In this document: piece after piece, positions 1-6,499 of the stretch
How the letters are laid out: each line of letters starts with the position of its first letter
Numbering within the stretch: the first letter of the stretch is position 1
Source: Silanimonas sp965368785
Lineage (GTDB): Bacteria; Pseudomonadota; Gammaproteobacteria; Xanthomonadales; Xanthomonadaceae
DNA: 38,894 nt
Assembly (NCBI GenBank): GCA_965368785.1
Contig: CBDUOG010000012.1
Coordinates: 1-38,894, forward strand
Direction: 5' to 3'
Notes under the pieces: model-generated
What the model was told of the DNA's origin: nothing
Database searches by the model: none
The model's input: the letters and a program-made list of their open reading frames with translations, nothing else
Program-made: the position numbers and the translations under genes

Positions 1-27
1 CGATCCGTCTGCATGCGCTTGTTATGC
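1..27 (-). other. Putative partial attC recombination site
   Basis: On the minus strand the adjacent gene ends in the heptamer GCATAAC, whose TAA is the stop codon. It is followed by AAGCGCATGCAGACGGATCG and then the window edge. A stop codon lying inside a RYYYAAC-like box followed by a GC-rich arm is the usual layout of the 5' half of an integron attC site. The heptamer has one mismatch to the consensus. The other half lies outside the window, so the fold cannot be checked. Confidence 0.4.
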
Positions 28-402
28 ATTTTTTGCAATCTTCCTGATGTCTGATTCAGGCACCTCTACTTCTTGTAAAAGTTTCACCAACCTATCTTTA
101 TCTTTTGCTTCTAGTGCTGAATCAAACTCATCAATTAGTCCTGCGGCGAAAAGCCGTTCATTTACTGTCATAGCGTTATAAAATCCATGAGCCGCATCAT
201 ACTCCGCTAATTCCCACTTCTCGGGTTCCGCTTCAATAAGAGCTTGAATGACAATCCGTGCTTCCTTTAAGGATATATCTAGTTCTCTCCGTGGAAAGTA
301 AATACAGTGACTGATAGGTCCAGCCAACATTTCAATCTCGAATTTATAGTTTCCAACGGCTATGTATCCACCTCTGCCTTGAATTGTTATCTCTGGTTTC
401 AT
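22..402 (-). CDS. Hypothetical protein, probable integron gene-cassette ORF
   Basis: A 126-residue soluble protein with no signal peptide or membrane segment that I can see. I do not recognise the family. The C-terminal third is charged and probably helical (acidic stretches around EAKDKDRLVKLLQEVE). The ATG at 402 was chosen because it lies 7 bases after a GTTATGC box on the minus strand. The frame stays open upstream to an ATG at 468, but that extension would read through the box. The stop codon sits inside a second, inverted copy of the same heptamer (GCATAAC). This tight fit between two boxes is how integron cassette genes are arranged. By eye the gene is richer in A+T than the operon to its right, consistent with foreign origin. 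No integrase gene is visible nearby. Function is unknown. Confidence 0.6.
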   Translation of the reverse strand: MKPEITIQGRGGYIAVGNYKFEIEMLAGPISHCIYFPRRELDISLKEARIVIQALIEAEPEKWELAEYDAAHGFYNAMTVNERLFAAGLIDEFDSALEAKDKDRLVKLLQEVEVPESDIRKIAKNA

Positions 403-409
403 GACAAAT

Positions 410-416
410 GCATAAC
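410..416 (-). other. Putative cassette junction box (GTTATGC)
   Basis: The minus strand reads GTTATGC immediately upstream of the orphan gene start, mirroring the GCATAAC that contains its stop codon. In integrons, cassettes join at GTTRRRY boxes; this copy differs at one position. The sequence further upstream (417-500) does not fold into an obvious attC partner, so it could be an attI-like or secondary site. A small perfect stem (ATGGG/CCCAT) lies at roughly 455-470. Confidence 0.35.
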
Positions 417-549
417 TTAGATATAGGCCGCGTCGGGCGGCAATATCCGGATCATGGGTTTCGCCCATCTCGGCGTCAAGTGCTTTGCAACAGCGCTTCT
501 GTGTGATTCATGCGTCCGAAACCCTAAAGGGATTCGGACCTACGCGATA

Positions 550-582
550 GGCAAACACACGCATCGAATGCAATTCGAATAA
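550..582 (+). repeat. 33-bp dispersed repeat, copy 1
   Basis: The sequence beginning GGCAAACACACGCATCG and ending in the small palindrome CGAATGCAATTCG plus ATAA is repeated exactly at 10235-10267. There it directly follows structured element B. Here it precedes element A and is followed 40 bp later by a REP-like palindrome, so the modules are the same but in a different order. Confidence 0.75.
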
Positions 583-620
583 TTAGAAAGATACGGGCGT
601 CGCGAGCACATTCAGAAGCG

Positions 621-645
621 GATTCCCGCTTTCGCGGGAATGACG
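621..645 (+). repeat. REP-like palindrome 1
   Basis: ATTCCCGC-TTTC-GCGGGAAT is a perfect 8-bp stem followed by GACG. It belongs to the very common class of intergenic REP-like palindromes. The same unit recurs at 10307-10331, and the close variant GATCCCAGC...GCTGGGATGACG at 994-1018 and 9942-9966. Confidence 0.8.
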
Positions 646-692
646 GCGTTGGACGCGCATTGAGATGATCGATACTCCTGTTAAAAGACACC

Positions 693-916
693 GCACACCC
701 AACTGACTTTGATCTGCCCGCCATTGAATCGCACCCGCAGGTGCGAGGATTAGGCACGCAAGTGGCGAGGCAGGACGCCGAGCATCGCCGATTGGACATG
801 GATGTCCAACCGGCGAACCCTGAGCGACTGCGGCGGCATGTTATCCACCGCGTGATCAACACAGGGCGATTCAGGCGGAGGCGTTTTTCGCCCTTTTGTC
901 GCCTTACAAAAGGGCA
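693..916 (+). repeat. Structured dispersed intergenic element, copy A
   Basis: This is about 224 bp, clearly homologous over its length to 10017-10238. Hairpins in order are: GCACC/GGTGC (731-744); CAC-GCAA-GTG (755-764); GGC-AGGAC-GCC (769-779); a long stem CGCCG-A-TTGGACA closing on TGTCCAA-C-CGGCG (786-815); CCCTG/CAGGG flanking a variable middle; and a terminal CCCTTTTGT/ACAAAAGGG stem (891-914). Relative to copy B two stems carry compensatory substitutions, which argues for a maintained fold. Short reading frames in it are spurious. It could be a structured RNA or a non-autonomous single-strand-mobilised element; sequence alone cannot decide. Confidence 0.75.
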
Positions 917-993
917 AGAACCACGTGCGCGTGAACGTGAAACAAACGAGAAACTGTGGGTGCGCGCAAAGCAATCTGCTACCCAAAAAAGCA

Positions 994-1018
994 GATCCCA
1001 GCTTCCGCTGGGATGACG
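994..1018 (+). repeat. REP-like palindrome 2
   Basis: ATCCCAGC-TTCC-GCTGGGAT followed by GACG is a variant of the 621-645 palindrome. Several bases of both arms are changed together, so the stem is kept. Confidence 0.8.
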
Positions 1019-1059
1019 AAAACTTAATCCGCGGCTGGGTATCGGGCTTCGCTATAAAT

Positions 1060-1366
1060 CAGGAGCCAGATCAAAAACAGGATCAAGAGCTCGTAGCAGT
1101 GAGAGGGCTTCTATTGGATATCAGAGCAGAGTATTTGGACTCGATACACACCAGGAGCTAGATCAAAAACAGGATCAAGAGCTCGTAGCATCAATCGGAC
1201 TTCTATTGGAAATCAGAGCAGAGTATCTGGCCTCGATACACACCAGGAGCCAGATCAAAAGAAGAATCAAGAGCTCGGGGCTAGCTTCGATGAGCATCCG
1301 GAGCTCGGTATCGGAATTCGCTATAAATCAGGAGCCAGATCAAAAGAAGAATCAAAAGCTCGTAGC
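1060..1366 (+). repeat. 92-bp tandem repeat array (about 3.5 units)
   Basis: Units begin with CAGGAGCCAGATCAAAA at 1060, 1152, 1244 and 1329, giving periods of 92, 92 and 85 bp. Units 1 and 2 match over nearly their whole length, including CTTCTATTGGA and CAGAGCAGAGTAT. Unit 3 diverges after its first 35 bases. The sequence before unit 1 (TATCGGGCTTCGCTATAAAT) recurs before unit 4. Each unit contains GAGCTC or a one-base variant. No open frame spans the array. The repeat is too long and its copies too diverged for CRISPR. Confidence 0.85.
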
Positions 1367-1394
1367 GTGATGATCAAGACTTCGATGAGTCTTC

Positions 1395-1427
1395 GACCAA
1401 TTCGGGGCCGCAGGCCACGAATTGGTC
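1395..1427 (-). other. Strong hairpin overlapping the 3' end of tRNA-Pro
   Basis: The arms GACCAATTCG (1395-1404) and CGAATTGGTC (1418-1427) pair perfectly, with an inner GGCC-GCA-GGCC stem. The right arm includes the GACCA 3' end of the tRNA-Pro gene. There is no downstream T-run, so it is more like an RNA processing hairpin or a site remodelled by recombination than a classic terminator. Confidence 0.55.
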
Positions 1428-1499
1428 GGGACGGCGGGATTCGAACCCACGACCCCTTGCCCCCCAGGCAAGTGCGCTACCAGACTGCGCTACGCCCCG
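1423..1499 (-). tRNA. tRNA-Pro (anticodon GGG)
   Basis: A 77-nt cloverleaf with encoded CCA. The acceptor stem is CGGGGCG/CGTCCCG with one G-U pair, the D arm is AGCGCAGTCTGGTAGCGC, the anticodon stem CTTGC/GCAAG encloses the loop CTGGGGG, and the T loop is TTCGAAT. The anticodon is GGG. It lies downstream of merR in the same orientation and may be co-transcribed with the translation operon. Its 3' side borders the repeat-rich accessory patch. Confidence 0.97.
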
Positions 1500-1540
1500 A
1501 CTAATGAGCTGTGGATTATACGCGAGAAAAGAACTTAAGT

Positions 1541-1897
1541 TCAGCGTTTGAGCAGAGCTAAAACTTCTTCCAGTTCCTGGCGAACCTGACGCACGATCTG
1601 CGCCGACATATTGGTCTCGCTCTTGCCCTGCTCGCCTTCGATACGCTGGCGCGCACCGCCGATCGTATAACCCTCTTCATACAACAGGGCTCGGATCTGG
1701 CGAATCATCAAAACATCATGACGCTGATAATAGCGGCGATTACCACGACGCTTGACCGGCGCTAAGCTCGGAAACTCAGTTTCCCAATAGCGCAAAACGT
1801 GCGGCTTTACATCACAAAGCTCGCTGACTTCACCAATGGTGAAGTAACGCTTTGCCGGAATCGGCGGAAGCTCTCGGTTACTGCCTGGATCCAGCAT
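1541..1897 (-). CDS. MerR-family transcriptional regulator (ihfA-linked)
   Basis: A 118-residue protein with an N-terminal MerR winged helix-turn-helix (about residues 17-85: YFTIGEVSELCDV, VLRYWETEF, RRYYQRHDV) and a C-terminal helix likely to dimerise. It has no Cys-rich metal-binding tail and no effector domain, so its ligand is unknown. Its start overlaps the end of ihfA by 20 bp, implying translational coupling. This small MerR protein after ihfA is a conserved arrangement in gammaproteobacteria, and its targets are generally not known. Confidence 0.93.
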   Translation of the reverse strand: MLDPGSNRELPPIPAKRYFTIGEVSELCDVKPHVLRYWETEFPSLAPVKRRGNRRYYQRHDVLMIRQIRALLYEEGYTIGGARQRIEGEQGKSETNMSAQIVRQVRQELEEVLALLKR

Positions 1898-2177
1898 GGG
1901 CTTCTACTCGCTCTTTAAGTTTCTGTCCGGGCCGGAAGGTGACAACGGTACGGGCAGAAATCGGAATCTCTTCACCGGTTTTGGGATTACGCCCCGGTCG
2001 TTGGTTTTTACGACGCAGATCGAAGTTGCCGAAACCCGAGAGTTTGACCTGGCGACCATCTTCGAGTGCGGTGCGCATCGCATCAAAAAACGCATCCACG
2101 AATTCCTTCGCTTCGCGTTTATTGAGGCCTACCTCTTCATAGAGGCGTTCCGCCATTTCAGCTTTGGTCAAAGCCAT
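1878..2177 (-). CDS. ihfA: Integration host factor subunit alpha
   Basis: A 99-residue HU/IHF-family DNA-bending protein that pairs with IhfB to bend DNA sharply in transcription, replication and recombination. The start MALTKAEMAERLYEEVGL and the DNA-arm region with GFGNFDLRRKNQRPGRNP followed by GEEIPISARTVVTF (about 45-80) are diagnostic of the alpha subunit. It starts one base after the pheT stop codon and overlaps merR at its end, so the three genes are tightly coupled. Length matches the family (E. coli IhfA is 99 residues). Confidence 0.98.
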   Translation of the reverse strand: MALTKAEMAERLYEEVGLNKREAKEFVDAFFDAMRTALEDGRQVKLSGFGNFDLRRKNQRPGRNPKTGEEIPISARTVVTFRPGQKLKERVEAHAGSRQ

Positions 2178-2178
2178 G

Positions 2179-4551
2179 TCATCCCCTTAGTTCGGCACCG
2201 AACTCAGCGCGTAAGCAATTAAGTACCTTTGCCACTGATTCTTCGATGTCGTGATCCTCTAGAGTGCGGGAAACTTCCTGTAATATCAAGCCCATAGCGA
2301 GACTCTTTGTCTCCGGTTCTAGGCCTTTGCCCCGATACTGGTCAAAAATCAGCAAATTCTTCAATCTAGCGCCTAAAACCCGCTTAATCGCTTGTTCTAG
2401 TGCCCCCCACTCGGTAGCTTCGGGCACGATAAGCGCCAAGTCACGCCGCACTGCGGGGTATTTCGAGATGGCTTGCGCGCGCGGCAGCTGTCTTTGCTGC
2501 AGCGCAGCGAGATCGAGTTCAAACAGATAAACCTCGGCATCCACATCGAGCTGCTTTTGCTGCAATGGGTGCAGTGCGCCCAAATGACCCATCAATGCGC
2601 CATCCAGATAAATATCGGCAGACTTACCCGGATGAGCCCAGGCTTGCGTCGAGGCGCGGAACTCCGGGGTCAGATTCGAGACCGCCAGTAAGGCCTGAAC
2701 GTCGGCCTTCAAGTCGTAGAAATCGACCGACCGTTGTTTTTCTGACCATTGCTCCGGCAACGCCGAACCGCAGACCACCGCGGCAATGCGCTGGCTTTCC
2801 AGCGGCGCGCCATCGACCAGCTGAAACACCCGGCCGAGCTCGAACAGGCGCACTCGATCCATTTGCCGGGCTAGATTTCTGCGCAAGGCGGCGAGCAAGC
2901 CGGGCAACAGGCTTGGCCGCATTAAGGCCAAATCCGATGCCAGCGGGTTGGCTAGCTGAACCGGCGCCCCGCTGAATCCCCATTTAGCGGACTCACTCGG
3001 ATCAATAAACGCGTAGTTAATCGCCTCAACAAAATCGCGGGCCACCATCACCCGGCGCAGCGTCGATGGAGCCGACTGCTGCTCCGAATTCATCGCCACA
3101 CCAATCGCACCGCGCGGCAAATGCACGGGAATATGCTCATAACCGTGAATACGCGCGACCTCTTCAATCAGGTCTTCTTCAATCGCGATGTCGAACCGGC
3201 TCAGCGGCGCCTTGACCATCCAGCCCTTGGCATCAGCGGTAACTTGCATGCCCAGTGCGCGCAAGATTTGCTCGACTTTGGCATCTGCTACTTCCACACC
3301 CAGCACGCGGGTCAGTCGGTCACGGCGCAGTAGCACCTGTGACTTCTCGGGCAGATGTTGCGGCAGTACCGCTTCAATGATTGCCGAGGCCTTGCCGCCC
3401 ATAATCGACTGAATTAATCCGGTCGCCCGCTCCATCGCCAGAGCCGGCAATGCCGGATCAACGCCACGTTCAAAACGGTGCGAGGCATCGGTGTGCATGC
3501 CGAGTTTGCGTGCGCGACCAACAATGGCATCGGGTGCAAAATGTGCGGCTTCCAAAAACACATGCGTAGTCGCCTCGGTGACGCGGCTGTCCCAACCGCC
3601 CATCACGCCGCCCAAAGCCACCGGCTGATCGTTATCGGTAATGCACAGGAATTTCGGATCGAGCGTGACTTCGCGCTCATCAAGTAATTTAATTTTTTCG
3701 CCAGGCTTAGCCCAGCGCACGCCGATTGGACCGCTGATCTTTGCCGCATCAAAGGCATGCATCGGCTGGCCCAGCTCAAGCATCACATACGCGGTGACAT
3801 CCACCAGAACGCTGATCGGCCGGATACCACTACGACGCAATCGCTCAGCCATCCACACCGGCGTCTTTGCTGCCGGATTTACAGCTTCGATAAAACGACC
3901 GCAATAGCGCGGGCACGCAGCCTGGGCATCGAGCTCAATGTTGATCGTGCGATCAGACTCGATGCTGCTTTCAGCAATCTGCATCGCCTCAACCCGCGAA
4001 TCCAGCGCCGCAGCCACGTCGTACGCAATGCCGCGCACGGAAAAGCAGTCGGCGCGATTCGGGGTGAGTTTGAGTTCAATCAACGTATCCGGCAAAGCCA
4101 GTGCGGACTCGATGGAATTGCCGACCACCGCATCCGCGGCGAGCTCGAACAAACCATCGGCGTCTTCGTCTAAACCCAGCTCCTTACCCGAGCACAGCAT
4201 GCCGAAGCTCTCGACACCACGTAACTTGGTCGATTTGATTTGCAAGCCGCCGGGCAATACCGCGCCAACCGTCGCCAGAGGTGCTTTCAATCCGGCGCGC
4301 GCGTTGGGCGCGCCGCAAACGATCTGCACCGTTTCGCCGGCGCCGTAGGAAACCTGGCATACGCGCAAGCGGTCCGCTTCCGGATGTTTTTCTGCGCTGA
4401 TGATTTCGGCAACAACAATGCCTTTAAGGTCGGCCCCGATGACACGGGCTTCCTCAACCTCAAGGCCGATCGCGGTGAGCGAGTCGCACAGCTGCGATGA
4501 GTTGGCTTGTACGTGGACATGTTCACGCAGCCAGCTTTCCGGAAACTTCAT
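2179..4551 (-). CDS. pheT: Phenylalanine--tRNA ligase beta subunit
   Basis: A 790-residue beta subunit of the cytoplasmic (alphabeta)2 enzyme that charges tRNA-Phe. It has the N-terminal EMAP/OB-like tRNA-binding domain (about 40-150, VVAEIISAEKHPEADRLRVC), the B3/B4 editing domain (about 200-400, with MHAFDAAKI and GGVMGG), the B5 domain, the catalytic-like core (about 475-680, RLFELGRVF), and a C-terminal anticodon-binding FDX-ACB domain (about 695-790, SKYPAVRRDLALIVP). It lies 51 bp after pheS and one base before ihfA. Length is standard (E. coli 795). Confidence 0.98.
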   Translation of the reverse strand: MKFPESWLREHVHVQANSSQLCDSLTAIGLEVEEARVIGADLKGIVVAEIISAEKHPEADRLRVCQVSYGAGETVQIVCGAPNARAGLKAPLATVGAVLPGGLQIKSTKLRGVESFGMLCSGKELGLDEDADGLFELAADAVVGNSIESALALPDTLIELKLTPNRADCFSVRGIAYDVAAALDSRVEAMQIAESSIESDRTINIELDAQAACPRYCGRFIEAVNPAAKTPVWMAERLRRSGIRPISVLVDVTAYVMLELGQPMHAFDAAKISGPIGVRWAKPGEKIKLLDEREVTLDPKFLCITDNDQPVALGGVMGGWDSRVTEATTHVFLEAAHFAPDAIVGRARKLGMHTDASHRFERGVDPALPALAMERATGLIQSIMGGKASAIIEAVLPQHLPEKSQVLLRRDRLTRVLGVEVADAKVEQILRALGMQVTADAKGWMVKAPLSRFDIAIEEDLIEEVARIHGYEHIPVHLPRGAIGVAMNSEQQSAPSTLRRVMVARDFVEAINYAFIDPSESAKWGFSGAPVQLANPLASDLALMRPSLLPGLLAALRRNLARQMDRVRLFELGRVFQLVDGAPLESQRIAAVVCGSALPEQWSEKQRSVDFYDLKADVQALLAVSNLTPEFRASTQAWAHPGKSADIYLDGALMGHLGALHPLQQKQLDVDAEVYLFELDLAALQQRQLPRAQAISKYPAVRRDLALIVPEATEWGALEQAIKRVLGARLKNLLIFDQYRGKGLEPETKSLAMGLILQEVSRTLEDHDIEESVAKVLNCLRAEFGAELRG

Positions 4552-4602
4552 TCTTGTTGTCCCTTAATTTTTTGTTCTGTCGCTTTTGTTTTCTTCAACG
4601 GT

Positions 4603-5598
4603 CTATGCAAATTGCTTTAAAAAACGCACGTCGTTTTCAAAGAAGCTACGCAGATCGCTTACGCCGTAACGCAGCATCGCGAATCGTTCGACCCCCAAGC
4701 CAAACGCAAACCCGGTGTTGTGTTCCGGGTCGATACCGCAATTACGCAATACGGATGGGTGCACCATGCCGCATCCTAATACTTCCAGCCACTTCACACT
4801 GCCATCGGCCTGTTGCCAGGCGATATCGACCTCAGCAGACGGCTCGGTAAACGGGAAGTAGCTCGGACGAAAACGCATTTCAAAGTCGCGCTCAAAAAAG
4901 GCCCGGACCATTTCCTGCAAGGTGCCTTTGAGCTGCGCAAAACTGACATCCGGGCCAATCACCATGCCTTCGATCTGATGAAACATCGGTGTATGGGTCT
5001 GGTCGGAGTCGCTGCGATATACCTTGCCTGCTGCAATGACGCGAAGCGGCGGCTGACGCCCGGTCATGGCGCGAATTTGTACGGGTGATGTATGCGTTCT
5101 GAGCAAACGCCCATCGCCAAAATAGAAGGTGTCGTGCATTGCCCGCGCCGGATGGTGCGGTGGGAAATTTAGCGCTTCAAAGTTGTGCCAGTCGTCCTCA
5201 ATCTCAGGACCATCGGCCGACTCGTAACCCATGCGCGCAAAGATTTCAGTCAATCGCTCCAGCGTCTTACTCACCGGGTGCATGACGCCCAGCTGCGTAC
5301 CGCGACCGGGAAGACTGATATCAATTTTCTCAGCCGCGAGCTTGGCCGACATGGCCGCGCCCTCTAAGGCGAGCTTGCGCACAGCCAGGGCTTCGCTGAG
5401 TTGATCGCGCACCCGGTTGACTGCTTCGCCGACCAATTTACGTTCTTCATGCGGCAGGCTACCGAGCTGCTTGAGCTGAGCGGTGACCATGCCCTGCTTG
5501 CCCAAAAGAGAAACACGCAATTGATCCAGAGTGGCCAGATCGGCTGCTTGGTCAATTTGAGTCAGTGCTTTACTGGCTTGGTCTTGAAGATCGCTCAT
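4603..5598 (-). CDS. pheS: Phenylalanine--tRNA ligase alpha subunit
   Basis: The 331-residue catalytic alpha subunit of PheRS. The N-terminal coiled coil (about 1-90) is followed by the class II core: motif 1 region around HPVSKTLERLTEIF, motif 2 HTPMFHQIEG, and motif 3 GFAFGLGVERFAMLRYG near the C terminus. The ATG at 5598 is preferred over an in-frame TTG at 5625. The TTG would start translation inside the T-rich foot of a terminator-like hairpin, and family proteins begin near MSDL. That hairpin separates pheS from rplT and may attenuate expression. Confidence 0.97.
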   Translation of the reverse strand: MSDLQDQASKALTQIDQAADLATLDQLRVSLLGKQGMVTAQLKQLGSLPHEERKLVGEAVNRVRDQLSEALAVRKLALEGAAMSAKLAAEKIDISLPGRGTQLGVMHPVSKTLERLTEIFARMGYESADGPEIEDDWHNFEALNFPPHHPARAMHDTFYFGDGRLLRTHTSPVQIRAMTGRQPPLRVIAAGKVYRSDSDQTHTPMFHQIEGMVIGPDVSFAQLKGTLQEMVRAFFERDFEMRFRPSYFPFTEPSAEVDIAWQQADGSVKWLEVLGCGMVHPSVLRNCGIDPEHNTGFAFGLGVERFAMLRYGVSDLRSFFENDVRFLKQFA

Positions 5599-5614
5599 TT
5601 CAGTTTTCCGTTTC

Positions 5615-5655
5615 GCAAAAAGCAACAGGGGGAAGGACTTGCGCCCTTCCCCCTG
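5615..5655 (-). terminator. Terminator-like hairpin before pheS (possible attenuator)
   Basis: Minus-strand arms CAGGGGGAAGG and CCTTCCCCCTG form a perfect 11-bp GC-rich stem with an 8-nt loop, followed by TTGCTTTTTGCG. It lies between rplT and pheS, where E. coli has the pheST attenuator. A 26-codon frame starting with ATG about 30 bp upstream reads through the hairpin, but it is not Phe-rich, so classic leader-peptide attenuation is not evident. Confidence 0.6.
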
Positions 5656-5701
5656 CGTAAAGATTGGTCTGCTGCGTCATATGACGCTAAAACTGCAGAG
5701 C

Positions 5702-6061
5702 TTACGCTGCGAGTGCGCGCTTGGCCTGTTCTGCAATTGCACCAAATGCTGCTGCATCGTGAATGGCGATATCGGCCAATGCTTTACGATCCAGCGAGAC
5801 ATTGGCTTTCTTCAAACCATTCATGAAGCGGCTGTAGCTCATACCATGCAAACGCGCTGCGGCGTTGATACGCACAATCCACAAAGAGCGGAATTCGCGT
5901 TTCTTGCGCTTACGACCGATATAGGCGTATTGCGCTGCTTTGGTTACAGCTTGCTTAGCTACACGGAAAATTTTGCTGCGTGAGTTGAAATAACCACGAG
6001 CCAATTTCAATACTTTTTTGTGACGGGCGCGTGCCGTTACACCACGTTTAACTCTTGCCAT
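5702..6061 (-). CDS. rplT: 50S ribosomal protein L20
   Basis: A 119-residue, strongly basic ribosomal protein that binds 23S rRNA early in large-subunit assembly. The start MARVKRGVTARARHKKVLKLA and the internal FRSLWIVRINAAARLHGMSYSRFM are diagnostic. A good ribosome-binding site (GAGGAGA) precedes the ATG. It follows rpmI by 12 bp. In this family L20 also acts as an autogenous repressor through a leader in its own operon, and candidate leader hairpins lie upstream of rpmI. Confidence 0.98.
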   Translation of the reverse strand: MARVKRGVTARARHKKVLKLARGYFNSRSKIFRVAKQAVTKAAQYAYIGRKRKKREFRSLWIVRINAAARLHGMSYSRFMNGLKKANVSLDRKALADIAIHDAAAFGAIAEQAKRALAA

Positions 6062-6073
6062 GATTCATTCTCC

Positions 6074-6271
6074 TCAGAGGTAAGGCAACTGGCGATTCAA
6101 ACGACCGGAATCTTCTGCACGGACATGATTTGTCTGACGCAGATTCCGCTTACGCTTAGTCGACTTCTTGGTGAGAATATGGCTACGGTTTGCGTGGCCG
6201 GCTTTGAACTTACCCGATGCGGTTTTGCGAAAACGTTTCGCAGCCGCGCGGTTGGTTTTGATCTTAGGCAT
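6074..6271 (-). CDS. rpmI: 50S ribosomal protein L35
   Basis: A 65-residue basic protein starting MPKIKTNRAAAKRFRKTASG and containing HILTKKSTKRKRNLRQ, typical of bacterial L35. It sits between infC and rplT as in most bacteria. AGGATC 6 bases before the ATG is a plausible ribosome-binding site. It has its own promoter and a hairpin-rich leader of about 180 nt. Confidence 0.98.
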   Translation of the reverse strand: MPKIKTNRAAAKRFRKTASGKFKAGHANRSHILTKKSTKRKRNLRQTNHVRAEDSGRLNRQLPYL

Positions 6272-6453
6272 ATGCAGATCCTTTGTTTGTTATTAATCAG
6301 GCTGGGCGACGGTTTTGCCGTTCTTTCCTTCCTGCCCATACCAGCTTTATGGCAGCGCCGGATGCGAACATCTGGCCTGCGGGTCCACTTTTTTACGGCT
6401 GAAAACGCGTTTCAGCCAAAAAACACACTCCCCGGCAAGCCGGAGAGCCGTGC
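6272..6453 (-). ncRNA. Putative rpmI-rplT mRNA leader
   Basis: Between a strong promoter and rpmI the minus strand holds two stable hairpins. The first, CTCTCCGG-CTTG-CCGGGGAG (6428-6447), has a CUUG tetraloop and is followed by TGTGTTTTTT, a terminator-like element just downstream of the predicted transcription start. The second is GGCTGAAA...TTTCAGCC at about 6392-6415. L20-binding leaders controlling rpmI-rplT are known in E. coli and Bacillus. That this one binds L20 is an inference from position. Confidence 0.5.
6428..6447 (-). terminator. Terminator-like hairpin between infC and rpmI
   Basis: An 8-bp stem with one G-U pair and a CTTG loop, followed on the minus strand by TGTGTTTTTT. 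It may end part of the thrS-infC transcripts and, being downstream of the rpmI promoter, may also act as an attenuator for rpmI-rplT. Confidence 0.6.
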
Positions 6454-6482
6454 ATTATCCAAGCTTAAACGGCCTGAATCAA
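6454..6482 (-). promoter_or_regulatory. Predicted sigma-70 promoter for rpmI-rplT
   Basis: The -35 TTGATT (6482-6477) and -10 GATAAT (6459-6454) are separated by exactly 17 bp on the minus strand, starting just after the infC stop codon. Predicted transcription would start near 6447. Confidence 0.6.
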
Positions 6483-6499
6483 GAAAAATTTGAATAAAA

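Noticed and set aside
22..468. Longer version of the orphan gene starting at 468
   Set aside because: It would read through the GTTATGC junction box; the ATG at 402 fits the cassette layout. Not excluded experimentally.
524..1161. Several 70-110 codon frames in the patch left of tRNA-Pro
   Set aside because: They lie on both strands over structured element A and REP-like palindromes and share repeat-derived strings with frames near 10200-10400. No coding signal.
1060..1366. CRISPR-like array
   Set aside because: Unit is 92 bp with diverged copies and no short conserved repeat alternating with unique spacers; no cas genes.
2565..2983. Frames of 119-136 codons opposite pheT
   Set aside because: Shadows of a clear pheT coding sequence, with low-complexity Arg/Pro/Ala content.
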